Shown here: positions 1 to 12,808 of the stretch, piece by piece | Position numbering within the stretch: the stretch's first letter is position 1 | Layout of the letters: every line of letters starts with the position of its first letter | NCBI GenBank assembly: GCA_965644295.1 | Contig: CBFFRP010000288.1 | Location: forward strand, 62,001-126,000 | Reading direction: 5' to 3' | DNA length: 64,000 nt | Source: Paraphysomonas bandaiensis | Taxonomy: Eukaryota > Chrysophyceae | Made by a program: the position numbers and the translations under genes | Notes under the pieces: generated by a model | Seen by the model: the letters and a program-made list of their open reading frames with translations, nothing else | Database searches by the model: none | Told to the model about the DNA's origin: nothing

Positions 1-944
1 CTCCCGGTAAGAAAATATACCTGAATCCTGATGCCTCGCGCTGTTTCTTTGGCTGCGTAAATTAAATTGGTATCACCAGACGACCAATATACATACTAAC
101 GTACCGTTCCATTGGCATTAAAAGCACCACTATAGACTAATCTCGACCGGCATATTCCACATACATGTCTGCGAATTTTACACCGTAACTTTTTATATAG
201 TATACACTGTGGAGTCGTTACTACCTAGTAGGGTCCACTCCTTTCTTGCTATGGCGAGAGTATATTTTTCCACATGATTCATTCGTACATTGAAATTTGT
301 GCGGTGTGTGAATTTCATATGAATGACATCGGGTGACAGTAATACCAGGAATTTGTCGTTCAGCACGTCTGGCCCATTTCCAAAAACACTCTCCATGGGC
401 AGGCTTAGCAACTCCATCAATCAGCCATGCAGCAGCATGACACATTTCGTGCGCGAGCGTCTGCCGCAGGCGCTCTTCATTGTCAATGACCTTGTCATAA
501 ATGCAATCACATATTGACATATTTGGCAATAGACGTAAAGCACACCTTCTCCGACAACTCAATGGAAGCTTCACGGGGGCTAGATGATAATGATCTCTTT
601 ACAAATCTTGTATAGCCAGCAGTTTTCGTAAGTCTTTTACTCCACGAAACTGTCATATCAGGTGGTAGTTCGTTTCTAAAAGCTGCCTTATTATACTCTG
701 AGAAATATTTCGCTGTTAACTTATCTCTATTTGCAGAGAACTTTCTGTTACATAGAGGGGTTACTGGGGGTTTACAAGGCACAGTTACAGGCATAGTGTT
801 GCATGATTTATCTTGTGAATGATCATCAGTATCATTATCTCTGGTTGTCGTATGTGATAGTAGCTCATGTATGCTAAAACACTTCGACCAATTGTATTTT
901 ATATCAAGAGATTTCAATTGAGTGAGTGTAGAAGATGTCCTCAT
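1..944 (-). CDS. SprT-like zinc metalloprotease (GCNA/Spartan type), 3' end beyond window
   Basis: Likely nuclear DNA-protein crosslink protease of the SprT family, closest by eye to the GCNA/ACRC branch. Exons in transcript order: 944-546, 490-225, 168-105, 52-21; the gene continues past the left edge. The start is the first ATG, which opens MRTSSTL. The N-terminal ~85 residues are Ser/Thr-rich and look disordered. The SprT core follows: LTAKYFSEYN, then the zinc motif HEMCH (HExxH) in exon 2 and the downstream TRCHSYEI segment. A zinc ribbon is built across introns: CTNESCG, the conserved HSK, then CGIC from exon 3. Exon 4 begins PKKQREASGF, the usual end of a SprT domain. Splicing at GT..AG (introns of 55, 56 and 52 nt) restores the family alignment without gaps, which is why these sites were chosen. 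The family and zinc ligands are clear; the branch assignment is inference. Confidence 0.85.
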
Positions 945-1501
945 TTTATAGTTCAATATGAGAGGGGTAATATGCAGAGATCATCCTCTTAATGTGACTT
1001 ACTGCTCATGTATATGCAGTGAGACTGGTGGGGAGATATCCACAACATATCCATATAATAAAATATGCTTTTTTGTAATAAAACTCTGTAAAAATTGCAA
1101 TCGATAATATATAAACCCCCCTTTTTTATATCATTTTCCTTTCCTAAGATCATACAATACCCCAAAGTACATGCTCGAGATAACGGCTACATTATGCTGG
1201 AGGCCTGTTTGCTCCTATAATCCTTATGCTTCCACTGTTGAATAAAATTATCTTGTCCACTTACTGTGTATATGCCATGGCTGGGTAATCGGAAATCGTG
1301 CCAGAGTGCTCGTATTCTCTAAAATATATATCCCCTGTTGTTTCTGTTGTATGAATGCATGCAGCTATATCACGTACGATAATTCACACACATGATGATG
1401 TCTAAAGGTCAGCTGCTATGATTGATTCTCCAACTGGATCATCTCTTGCTTGCAACTGAACCATGAAGGCATATTGATTAGAAGTAACCACTATGCATGC
1501 C
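945..1501. other. Intergenic, nothing recognised
   Basis: AT-rich sequence upstream of the SprT-like gene. I see no coding frame with family similarity and no RNA gene. It presumably holds the SprT promoter. Confidence 0.5.
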
Positions 1502-2013
1502 TCTGCTCCCTCAACAAAGTCAGACTCGCACCTTTTCGTGGTGTTCTGGGGGAAAAGTACCGGAGAGACTCTCTCTGGGAAATTAACGTGAGCCGCAAAC
1601 ATAGTCAGCAGATATTCTTCAGCCCACTCATAGCCGAATGCTTGTGTGGTACAAGGGACACCAATAAGTGTCACTTGTGTAGACGTCTTTGGGCCCTGAC
1701 AAATAAACAGGCATCCGGAAATGGGCCCACCTCAAGGGCATCCGGGACAGGGCCCACCTGAAGGGTAACCGGGGTATTGGGCTGCCTGCTGAAGTCAAGC
1801 ATCCAGGATGTTTACCTTGAGAACTCAGAGCGGAAGTGGTCGCACCTTGGTGCTTGCGGTGACGCACAAGCAGCTTCCGTAGCGTTAAATAGTAGGATAA
1901 AAAAAGTGTGTACTGATTAGTTACAGGTAGAGGTCTAACTAGTTTTCCTAGCATTCATCTAGCAACTAAGTTGGTGCAGGTTTTTAACGCCTATTGCTAA
2001 TAATAAGACTTTC
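1502..2013 (-). mobile_element. Interspersed repeat, copy 1 of 4 (inverted relative to copies 2-4)
   Basis: The reverse complement matches three other stretches (about 11398-11868, 30985-31616, 34962-35457) over about 480 bp. Shared landmarks are an ATTATTAGCAATAGG start, the block AAAGACGTCTACACAAGTG, a tandem-like core of CCGGATGCCCTTGAGGTGGG units and an end near TTTGTTGAGGG. On the + strand a frame reads SRKHSQQIFF, then CLCGTRDTNKCHLC, then GNGPTSR, and is partly kept in the other copies. I see no terminal inverted repeats, LTRs, poly(A) or target-site duplication, so the element class is unknown. This is the most complete copy at the AATAGG end. Its boundaries are approximate, and 2014-2344 holds nothing I recognise. 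Confidence 0.75.
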
Positions 2014-2344
2014 AATATGCCTCTGTACTCCCTTCGTGTGATCATCATTTGTAGACTTCACGTCGTTTTACTGCTTCAAAAGGTTGAGCATGTTTTGTTT
2101 TCTAACCGCGATTGTATTATGGGCTATGTTTATGCACACTGTACCTCAATAGTTATGAACCGAGTATTTCATAGTTGTCTACTTCTAGTGGTGCCACTTG
2201 AACACTTTGGTGGCAAATACTACTGCTTAGAAGTAGTGTCGGGTAACCACACGATATTTAGTTAATATAGAGATAAAGTAACGTTAAATAAGAAATTTAA
2301 TTCAATTGACATTCTATAATATTGACAGTATAGTCTGCAATAGC

Positions 2345-5140
2345 TCAACCAGTTTTGGACAATATATACGATTCATAATAACTACGTCGAGGCCACTTAT
2401 CACTGTCATCTACAGTATATTTACAAGGGATTATAGAAATATAAGGAATAGATTCCACGGATTCATATATTGGATGCGTACTGTGGTCAGACCTTTCGTA
2501 ATCATGCATATGTTCGTCGAAAGTACCAGAAAAGTGTGATATACTGAACGCTTTGTCATGTACGTCTTTTCTACTATTCGAGATGATTGCTGCACTGGCG
2601 ACAGGCTCTCGACAACGCCTTCGCTCAGGGACGTATTCACTTCCCACACACCCTGCAGTAGTAGACACAGGCCTGTATTCGCCTCTGTGAATAGGTTTAA
2701 CGTGATTGACTTCATTAGTCTCGCCGATCTTAACATGGTTAACATCGCTAGTCTCGCTGCTGATAGCAAGCTCCGATATGTTCATACGGTTACTGAGTTC
2801 AATTGGACCGTGTTGTTCAATCAGGTACTCAGCTAGCATATCACCAATGCTATCATGCTCATCTCGTATCTCCTCTACTGATGACTGATTCTCCACGGGG
2901 CTGCAGCCTCTGCTGCCAAAAACAGAAGCAAACCTTCCAGACATTTCAAGTGCACTCATTACATCTTCCTGTGCGTTCTCATTCACAGTGGAAGAATGGC
3001 GATCATTTGAATGAAATCGAAGAGGAGCTGGTGTCTCGTGCTTTAGACGACTAGTACTTCCTATAGTGTGGTATTTCTCAGACGAGAAACTATGCGTACC
3101 TACAGTGAGAAAGCCGTGTTCTGCAGCTACATCATTACACTCGTCATCAAGTGTAGGACTTGGTACTCCGCTACTCATTGCTAATCGTAAAAGTTCTGAT
3201 GAGACCTCTATGTCGTACACTCCGTTCTTTATCTCGTTTTCTTCATGTTGAACAGTACCAGGGTCTTGCTCAGCGCTATTGAGCGATAACATAGAATTAG
3301 AAGGTAACTCCTTTTGAAAACGAGATGTCCATACTGCCCATGCTCTTCGAAGAAGGTTTTTGTCGGCGATGGTTATCATATTACTGAGCAGCTTCCTTAC
3401 AATGCCTTTAGGTGTACTCTCATGAAAAGACTTCCATTCACCAAAGAACATGATCAGGCATTGACGGGCATCAGTCCGTGAAATATATTCGTTTTTAATA
3501 CTTAGAAGTTTCTCTTTGTACAAAATATACCGCCGAATTCGCCTTTTTCGCCTAGAGTATAGGTACCAAGTTGACAATGCATTGCTTAGACGGCGATGCT
3601 GAGATAGAAGAGTGGAGTGGATGGTGTTATGCCTGTTGGACCTCCTCAAGCGCATCCAAGAAGTCATAATAGTAAATGCACGCCGCCCAATAAAATGAAA
3701 AGATATTCTATATGGCTCCGTGATACTTTTAATTCGGATATACCATAGACGAAGGGCAACTCTCCCCCATTTATGAATCCTATAGCTCTTGGCAATCTTT
3801 AATAAATTGCGCTGAATCCTACGATTATTCTGTCGGAACTGACAACAACCGAAACGCCACTTTTTCCACCACATACGCAAACGATAGTTCATTAAAAAAT
3901 ACTTAAGCTCTCTCCTATTCTTTCTATACATAGATCCAGCTTTCAATTTCCTCCACCATAAATCCAAAGAAAATCCACGACCAAGCCGAAATCTGATTCT
4001 TGAGGTAATTCTGGAGGCAACACGATATCCCCACCTTTTAAGATATCGAGAAAAGTTTACAGTTCTTATCGCTCTTGTAATCATTTCAGGCGATGGGCTA
4101 GATATATATTCAAGAAAAACTTCGTATATATGTCGATGATATCGACCGCCCAGGAATGCATAACTCGGTAGATGCCAATGCATTCCTTTCCCACCTAGAC
4201 CGTGTGCATTCAACACACTTGAACAATCGGAAATAGAGTCTTTAGACACCTTACTATTAGCGCATCCACAACTTAAAATAAGCTGGTGTATATGAGCTTT
4301 AATTGTTGTTCTTCTGGTACTCCCCTGTGAAGAAAACAGAAAAAAGCGATCGAATGCGATATGAAGCACTCGAAGCCGGTGGAAATGGAGAGAGAGTTCA
4401 AACATTGAACGGTGCTGGATTGCTTGCTTCCCATGGTTGCAAAGAATAGCGAGTGCATTAGATTTTTCGTATTCCGCATAAACCGCCTCAATCCGTGGCA
4501 CTTGAGTAGCAGCACTACAAGACACTTTTGGTGTAATAGAGATGACGGAGCGGTGCAAGGTTGTGTGCTTTATGTTGTGTAAACATGCTCTGTCCCAGTT
4601 CTCTCTGCACCTAATTGAAAAAATGCGATTGGTGCGCATTCTTGTCATCCCTCTTTTCCTAGCATTTATACTTTGCAAAGACAACACTATATATTCCTTA
4701 GAGCAATAGAGGATATATTTTACGGTACATACCTTTTGGCCATTTGCACCTTCGTTTCCACCGAAGGAATGATTGTCTGACATTGAGTCTTTTAAACAAC
4801 TTTATTGTCTGATAAACATTTCATAATAATATCATTAAATACTCGTTGTAATATATACCTTTCTTGCTGCAGTGATATGTTTCCACATATAGAAAGCTTT
4901 ACGCTTCGCTATCATGTTATCATGAGCTGTCTGCCATATCTTCATGCATTTTTTAGAAACTGATACTAGAGATACTGGAGATTGTGAATGATTAGCAGGA
5001 TGTGTCTGGTGACTTGTTTTTAGTTGTAGTTTAGCCTTTAGTTTGGATAGGGATTTAGTGTAAGTAGCCCATCGCTTAAAACATTCAGCATGGAGAGAGA
5101 AATGTCTCCATGAATCATATTGTAGAAGGACATCTTCCAT
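2345..5140 (-). CDS. Sfi1-like centrin-binding repeat protein
   Basis: Probable centriole or basal-body protein with Sfi1-type centrin-binding helices. Exons: 5140-4859, 4808-4733, 4686-2345; total 899 aa. The two 5' introns (50 and 46 nt) were placed so that repeats continue without a break: CFKRWATY and FYMWKHI in exon 1, SFLRWKRRCKWPK in exon 2, then RMWWKKW, VALRLWYIR, ALSTWYLYSRRK and RRAWAVWTSRFQ in exon 3. The pattern of a Trp flanked by hydrophobic and basic residues every ~25-40 residues is the Sfi1 signature. The last ~330 residues are acidic and Ser-rich without repeats and look disordered. The gene is head-to-head with the ABC transporter. The repeats are degenerate, so orthology to yeast or human SFI1 is not proven. 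Confidence 0.65.
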
Positions 5141-5558
5141 GGAGAAGATCAATAGGAAGATTACTTGATTATATCATTGTAATTATCTGATCTGTTGTTT
5201 AAGGTTGCTATAAGGACTTTCTATAGTATGATTCAAATAGACTGGAGTTTATCTCCAACAGCTAGAAAACAGGGATATATATGTTGGAATAGTGAAGGTA
5301 GTGTAAAAACAGTATTTTATGAGGAATGGGAGAATTAAAATTGGAAAAAATAATATTTAGGACTTGAAAAATAGGACTTTATATGTGGAAATTGTGTGTG
5401 ATTTGGTGAATGATTCAAAAATCTTAGAAATCTGGAGATCTCTCTATGTATATACATGTACAGCACATGGCCTTAATGTATGTATGATATGGAGAACTGC
5501 TGTATATATAGACTAGAATCCATTCATTCCATCAATTCATTAAATACATAACAAAATA
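5141..5558. promoter_or_regulatory. Divergent intergenic region, Sfi1-like / ABC transporter
   Basis: These 418 bp lie between two start codons on opposite strands and must hold both promoters. They carry short ATGTATGTATG-type runs near 5452-5500. No specific motif can be assigned. Confidence 0.45.
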
Positions 5559-8500
5559 ATGGAACAAGAGAATAATGAGGATGGACTGGAAGATCCTATG
5601 CTTCCTAAATCACATATCACTGACTCCAATACAGCAGCAGATGACTGTGAGCCAGCCTCATTATTTCAATTGCTTCAAATCAAAGAATTTTTAGATATAA
5701 TTTTAATGATATGTGGGGCAATTGCTGCTATAGTTACAGGTGCATCATTACCAGCGTTTAATGTTCTATTTGGTAGTTTGATTAATGAAATTAATGATAC
5801 GAGCTCTGGATTTGGAAGTGATATAAATCTGCTCATTCATGCATTGATTGCCCTTGCTGTGGTTAACTTGATATCTGGTGCTTTACAGGTATGATATTAT
5901 GATAACCTTTGTATAGTACATGTGTTATGCTCAATATGCTGACACGCAGGTGTACTGCTGGTCGTATAATGGCGAGCGTCAGACTAGACGACTACGTGAG
6001 TGGTATATCCGGAGCATTCTACGACAAGAGATTGGGTGGTTTGACACTTGTGGGGCGGGGGAACTCTCCACAAGGGTTGCAGACTTGTGTGGACAAGTAT
6101 GAGTTAAACGACATGCATCTGATATATTTGAAGGCTGTTTTAGGTACAGGACGGAATTGGGAGAAAATTGGGCGACATGCAGCAGTACTTTGTACAGGTA
6201 TAGATATATTGACTACGCTATGCTCTGTCAGCTATCTCTATGTCGTATGTCTTGGAAGTTGCTACGATAGCTGTATGATAGTAGACTGTGATCGTTTTGC
6301 CTGTATATGATTGGAGTGTTCGTCAAGGTGGTCGCCTCATTTGCTGCATCATTTTATCTTAGCTGGGAATTGACGGTACACAACCTTTTTTCTTTCGTTT
6401 TTATTGTAGCTAATTGACGTTGTTAAAGATTGTATTGATTGGTACTGTGCCATTTATTGGCCTAGCGGGTTGGTTCATGATAGGTATGTTGTGCTTTAGT
6501 TTCTTGTGTTTGAATTATGCTGTAGTGGATATATTTCTTGCGTTGGGTTGTGAATATGTGTAATTTCTACTGGATTTAGTTGCAGCAACGGCTGCTCAGA
6601 ATGCCTCATCAGACCAGTACGCTGCAGCAGGAGGTGTTGCCACTGAGGTAAAAGAGCGATTTAGTTGCTTTGGAAATAGTCATGATTGGCGTAAATCGCG
6701 TAGGCACTGGGCGCTGCTCGCACAGTTACTGCTCTCAACGCCCAACCTTATTTCATTCAAAAGTACGTTCATTGTACCGTTCAATTTATTTACGTTAACG
6801 ATCACTGATAGATACCGACAGCATTTGATTGACGCGATGAATGTAAGGAACTAATCTCTGTGCAATTTTCTGAATGTATTGGTTACAAGATTGGATAGGT
6901 TGGAATTGAGAAAGGTCGCAAAGTGGGTTTAGGAAACGGTCTTCTATTCGGTGTGTGTTTTCTCACTTATTCTCTCGGTTTCTGGTAGGTTTTTATGTTA
7001 TGAGCGTGCTTCAATGTATTTATGTGTCGTGTGATGTGTATACTCTTCTAGTTTTTGCTTGGTCTTTAAGTTTCACTTGACAGGTATGGTGCTCGTTTAG
7101 TGGCACGTGATATCGACCACGAGTGCAGTAGCCGTTGCGCAACTGGGGGCAAAATAATTTCTGTTTTCTTTTGTGTCATCGTCGGTGCAGTGGGTGTTGG
7201 ACAGGTAAATATGGCCCAGCGTTGAATTATGGAAACTTTCGTGATGTATTATTTTGAGTCGCTGTAATTGCGTGTATACTAATGCTTTCTTTAGTTGGCT
7301 CCTCCTGTAAATGCTTTTTTTACCGCCAAAGCTGCAGCAGGGAAAATGCTTAGCGTATGCAAACGTAAGCCTCTCATTGATGGATTATCTATTGAGGGAT
7401 ATACGCCTGAAAGTGATGTCCAAGGGAACATCGAATTAAAGGGTGTTCGATTTGCCTATCCCAGCCGTCCAGATGCCATTGTGTGTGATAACTACAATCT
7501 TTGTGTTGATTCTGGCGAGGTCGTGGCTTTGTGTGGCATGAGTGGATGTGGAAAAAGTACTATTATGAATTTGCTACTCCGTTTCTATGATCCTCAGGAG
7601 GGACAGTTACTTCTTGATGGTATAGATACGAAGTTACTAAATATACGTTGGCTCCGGTCCAAAATTGGCTACGTGGGACAGGAGCCCGTTCTGTTTAGTG
7701 GAACTATAGCAGAGAATATTGCGTATGGTATTGACAGAGATATTAACACAACTATAAGTGAAGATGAGATACGACAACGGGTAATTGAGGCCTCAAAGTT
7801 ATCTTATGCCCATGACTTTATTAGTCAATTCCCAGACGGGTATGAAACAAGGGTAGGCACCAGCGGAGTAGCCTTATCTGGAGGACAAAAGCAACGAATA
7901 GGTATGTCAGATAGAGAAGATTGTATTGAGGGCATGAAAATATAGTAGCTTTTGTATGCTTCTTTATCTGGGATTACTGCGAGTTCATACAATTAGTTAA
8001 ACTTGGATATATGTCTCTGTGTTGTATTGACTCTGCTAATTACTATACAGCTATTGCAAGGGCGCTTGTAAAACGTCCGGCTATTCTTCTCCTGGATGAA
8101 GCTACTAGTGCGTTGGACGCAGCTAGTGAGCAGATGGTGCAGCAGAGTATTGACTCTCTGCAACAATCTCGGGCACAAACTACGCTAATTATCGCCCACA
8201 GACTCAGCACCATACGCAATGCCGACCGAATAGCACTCATATCGGATGGTCAAGTTGCGGAGCTTGGCAGCCACGATGAGTTGATAACAAGAAATGGGAA
8301 ATATGCTGATCTCGTTCGTTTACAAATGACTACTACTGGGAGCGACCCTCGACAGGAAAACGACAGTGAGAAGAATATTGAGTCAAGATTACCTACTGCT
8401 AGCTCTACGCCCGCCGCTCCTACTTTAGTGGAAACTATTGGCAGCGGCCTGAGAAATGCATCAAGGAGCATGAGTTTTACAGAGAGTGATATACATGGAT

Positions 8501-10939
8501 TATTGCGTCCTGATAAAGAAGATCCTGACGGGATATCCAAAGAAGAGAAATCTCAGTTAAATAAGCGTGTATGGAAGATGATTCTACAGCACCCTATGTG
8601 GTTATTTATAGGCTTACTTGGGGCTGCATGCTTTGGCGCAGTATTTCCACTGTGGGGTATGATTTTAGCGAAGGCAGAGAATATGTTCTTCTATGAAGAT
8701 ACGGATAAGATGCGCCGAAAAGCTACAGTACAAGCCATTTATTTTGCTGCACTGGGTGCCGTGTCGTTAGTATCATGCACCTTACAATATTGGGGTGTTG
8801 CCCAGGTTGGTGAAAGGATATCTGCCCAGTTGAGATCCGACCTATTTGAAGCCTACATGCGGAGAGGAATTGCTTTCTTTGACCGAGAGGAGAACTCTGC
8901 TGGTGATCTCTGTTCCCGTCTGGCGGATGATTCCCGCACTGTGCATAAGGCTGGTGGCGAAGCACTTGCAAAACAACTGCAGGCAGCTTTCACACTGGCA
9001 GTAGGGTGTGTAATTGGATTCACTGCATCATGGAGAATAGCCCTTGTAGTCATTGCATGTTTTCCTGCGAACATAATTGCCTCAGCAGTTCAGATGCAGG
9101 CTATTGCCGGGCAGCAGTACGTACTATTTCATTCAACAGAGGTATATGCAGTTGTAATCAGTGTATATGTGCAGATACGACACAGAGGAAGATGACGATG
9201 GTCAGTTCTCAGTACTCGCATCAGCGTTTACCAATATGAGAACCGTTAGCGCGTTTTCGATGCAGTACAGGGTATGTATGCTCATAATTCAGATAAATGC
9301 ATTACTAATATTATTGTTGAGAGCAGATCAGTGAAAAGTATTGTGAACTTACAAAAGGAGTTAGTACAGCTCGGCTGCGGAGGGCACTCCTAGCTGGCAT
9401 TGGATTTGGGGCAAGCAATATGTCATTATTTTTAACCTATACCCTGCTGTTCTGGTAAGTTTATCGTATGTAAACTTCTGTTTTCATATTTTCAAGGTAT
9501 GGGCAAAGATTAATGAACAGAGACCTGGTGACGTTTCAGAACATGATGATTTCTATATTTTCTCTTATGCTTGGTGCGTTGGGTTTGGGACAAGCTCTGA
9601 TTGATATTGGTGACCAAAATGAGGGACTACGAGCTGCGAGGCGAATATTTAAAGCTTTGGATGATGCTAAAGCAGATCCCCTGGACGGTATGTCTAGAGA
9701 AGGAGCATCTCCAATCGAGTCCTGCCAAGGTGCAATTGAACTTCAAGGGGTATCATTTGCATACCCTACTCGACAGGGAATTGATGTCTGCAAGAATATT
9801 AATCTCTCGATTGCGGCGGGAGAAGTAGTAGCTGTTGTGGGGCCATCTGGGAGTGTATGTTGTACTTTGATCGCTGTATTAAATTAAGGTCCTTGTATTT
9901 TAGGGAAAATCTACCATCATGAGTTTGCTGTTGAGGTTCTATGACCCTGTGTCAGGAAACGTAAGAATCTTGTATACATTTTGCCGTTTTCTTCTATACT
10001 GATATGTCTTATAGGTTCTTATTGATGGTCATCGGATATCGGAACTAAATGTGAGGTGGCTGCGAGCACAAATAGGCTATGTAGGACAAGAGCCGGTCTT
10101 GTTTAATGGAACCATATTCGAAAACATCAAGGTGAACCATTACATATAATACTATGTACTCTTTTGGATGAGACTCCGCTTGTATGCAAGATTTGGTGCA
10201 CGTCACCTTCACATTATCTCCAACCCTGTGGTGATCATATCGTTTACAGCTAGGGTATCATGGTATGGATAAAATGACATGCCCATCTTTGGAGGAAGTG
10301 ATTTCCACTGTATCAAGAGAAAAAAGCTTGTCTACTCGTAAAATTGATAACGTGGTGGACTCTGTCACTTATCATCCTCCTGATATGTATAAAACTCCGA
10401 ATGGTGATATAGAATCCACCGACTCTTTAGAGAACATTGCCGTTGAGCATGGAGTGAGTGTGGATATTATTAGGGCCTGTATGACCAGCAATGCCCATAG
10501 CTTTATATCGAATTTTCCTGAGAGGTACGACACTAACGTAGGAGAGGGCAGCATTATGGTGTCAGGTGGTCAGAAGCAACGTATAGGTAATATCTTGCGT
10601 TATGTGAGCTATTTTTTCTTTTTACTTCTATATTATATGTATACAGCTATTGCAAGGGCGCTTGTAAAACGCCCGGCTATTCTTCTCCTGGATGAAGCTA
10701 CTAGTGCGTTGGATGCAGCTAGTGAGCAGATGGTGCAGCAGAGTATTGACTCTCTGCAACAATCTCGGGCACAAACTACGCTAATTATCGCTCATAGACT
10801 CAGCACCATACGTAATGCCGACCGAATTGTTGTCATGGATAAAGGCGTTGTCGTAGAAGAGGGCACGCACGATTCACTATTGGAAAATAGGGGCTTATAT
10901 TCCGTTCTTTGGAATAAACAGCAGGGTCACACTGATTGA
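5559..10939 (+). CDS. ABCB-type full ABC transporter (P-glycoprotein/MDR-like)
   Basis: ATP-driven exporter with the layout TMD-NBD-TMD-NBD, 1352 aa in 19 exons: 5559-5888, 5950-6096, 6144-6197, 6328-6375, 6429-6483, 6580-6647, 6704-6762, 6812-6842, 6899-6984, 7084-7204, 7295-7901, 8051-9116, 9175-9271, 9327-9454, 9497-9854, 9904-9960, 10015-10131, 10250-10586, 10647-10939. Most splice sites were fixed by alignment in mind to the ABCB fold (for example [32 protein letters not shown]). NBD1 has Walker [10 protein letters not shown] (about 414-422), signature LSGGQKQR and Walker B ILLLDE. NBD2 has GPSGSGKST (split by an intron, about 1081-1089), VSGGQKQR and the same Walker B. Both D-loops (SALD) and H-loops (AHRLST) are intact, so both sites look active. 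The Walker B exons of the two halves are nearly identical in DNA (separate entries). The substrate is unknown. Membrane location (plasma or vacuolar) cannot be told. Confidence 0.93.
8044..8231 (+). repeat. Gene-conversion tract, NBD1 copy
   Basis: This 188-bp stretch runs from the last 7 nt of the intron through Walker B, D-loop and H-loop. It matches 10640-10827 with five differences, all C/T and all synonymous third positions. The flanking NBD sequences are much more diverged. Confidence 0.9.
10640..10827 (+). repeat. Gene-conversion tract, NBD2 copy
   Basis: Partner of 8044-8231. Identity begins in the intron end (TATACAG) and stops abruptly after GCCGACCGAAT, where the two halves resume independent sequence. 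Confidence 0.9.
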
Positions 10940-11397
10940 TCTAACTAGTTCATGCTTTTTGTGTATATTTCGAAAAATTGAAGTATACGAAGTCGCATTC
11001 CTAGTTTTGTATTGGGATTTTGTATTGTACTACAATATTGTACTGATACACTGCACCTGAACACCCAGGAGTTCAAAGAACTACCATGTTTTATTCATAA
11101 CAATAATCGTATGTATCACCACTGTGTAAAAAGTTATTGTACTTGTCTGTCAACTTCACCAGATCAACCAAATTTCAACTGTTTCAATGATATGTCTAAA
11201 ATTCCAAACCTGATATTGTATCAATGTCGAAATTTGTCCAATATTTCGGCAAATGTTTCTTTAACGATATTCCACCCTGAGATTTACCTTAGTATATTTA
11301 TATCTAACCATGACAAGTGGCAACCCCTTGGCCTAATTCTGAAACCAATAATTCGGAATGGGATCAGAAAGGTATAAAGTGAGTACTGAATGTCTGA
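10940..11397. other. Intergenic, 3' of ABC transporter
   Basis: An open stretch at 11012-11377 lacks an ATG near its start and has no recognisable motif. I do not call a gene here. Confidence 0.5.
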
Positions 11398-11868
11398 TTA
11401 CTGATTATTAGCAATAGGCGTGTAAGAGTCAAAAGTAATGTAGCAAAACCATTTAACTAACTAGTCCTTAACTCTGATATTCTACTATTCGATTAGGGTT
11501 AGAATTAGGGTTAGCGCTACGAAAGCTGCTTGTGTGTCGCCGCAGGCACCAAGAAGGAAGAAGGTGCAACCACTCAAAGCAAACGCAGTGAGCAACCTGA
11601 CATCTGCTAACTTCAGGATTTTCGAGTTCTTAAGGTGAACAACCCGGATGGCCTTTGAGGTGGGCCCGTTCCCGGATGCCTGTGCATTTGTCATCGCCCA
11701 AAGACGTCTACACAAGTGTCCCCTGTATCACTCTGAGTGTGGGCAGAACAATATCTGCTGATTATATTATATGCAGCTCACGTTATTTTCCCAGAGAAAT
11801 ATCTCCGGTACTCCTTTCCCCCAGAACATCACAAATATGTGCGAGTTCGAATTTGTTGAGGGCATTTA
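11398..11868 (+). mobile_element. Interspersed repeat, copy 2 of 4
   Basis: It opens with TTATTAGCAATAGGCG as copy 1 does, keeps the AAAGACGTCTACACAAGTG block at about 11699 and ends at TTTGTTGAGGGC. It is diverged and has indels. A small insertion near 11493-11515 contains two TTAGGGTTAG motifs not seen in the other copies. It lies in the tail-to-tail gap between the ABC gene and TrmO. Confidence 0.75.
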
Positions 11869-12808
11869 TGGACATTTCGAGTACAGCTAACTTGAATACT
11901 TTTGTATGTTATGACTTGTAGGGGACTAGGTGCAATTCGGTATCAGATGTGACATACACTCTTCACTGAAATGCTTCAAGTATTGTTTCATAGGCCTGGC
12001 TATAAATATAGATCACTTGCACTGTCATCATTCTGATCTTCGAGCTACACAACACGAAGGATGGAATATAACTTGATGTGTTCGAGGATCTGATTTTGAG
12101 AGTGTTGGAAATTGCTCATTTTAAGCTAGAGATCACAGAGAGAATTTGTCATAAGACTAGATAGATTAATTAAGAACGTTTACACGAAGTTGTGATAAAC
12201 AACACTAACTCATTTTAATCCACGCATAATATCCTAGATATGCGAACCTCTCGTTACTGAACATATCTTGAAAGATCAAACTATTGCAGTTTCTCAATAT
12301 TATCATCACAGCATTTGTACATCACTATATTTCACTGTATTCTTGTACACTGTCTTCAAGTGACATACTGAAGATCCATATTCTAATTGAGAGTTGTGCC
12401 ATAATTGTAGTATCCCTATAATATATAATAGTGTAATTTACTTATATCGCATACAATCGTCTGTCAATACTGTAATTGAAATAGAAGATAGTTTCTGTTC
12501 GAACTTAGATGTCTATTTCGCACAAATATGTGCTTTCTGTTGAACCCATTTCAGGCCAAAAAAACACATTTTAGACAAAGTGGGAATAATTATATAGTTA
12601 AATCGAAGTTGCGTAGTTGCGTTTAGCACTAAAAACTAATCAACTATCAATTCATACGACTTCTGCAACGTTGGTAATTACCTTCATCCGGTGCACTATA
12701 GCAGACAGTAAGTATCATTATCGCTTTCAAACCAACCAATAGAACTTCACTATAGATGAATACTTGAGACTGACCATTACAAGTACGTATTGAAATATAC
12801 GTCAATAC
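11869..12808. other. Intergenic, nothing recognised
   Basis: About 940 bp of AT-rich sequence between repeat copy 2 and the TrmO stop codon. No gene, RNA or clear repeat seen. Confidence 0.5.

Noticed and set aside
1402-1674. 90-codon minus-strand frame over repeat copy 1 (VPCTTQAFGYEW..)
   Set aside because: The frame is broken by a stop in copy 4 and shifted in copy 2, so a functional protein is not supported.
11012-11377. 121-codon open frame after the ABC transporter
   Set aside because: Begins at TTG, no similarity, composition as intergenic DNA.
11493-11515. Two TTAGGGTTAG motifs, telomere-like
   Set aside because: Only two imperfect units inside a repeat copy; too short to claim an interstitial telomere.
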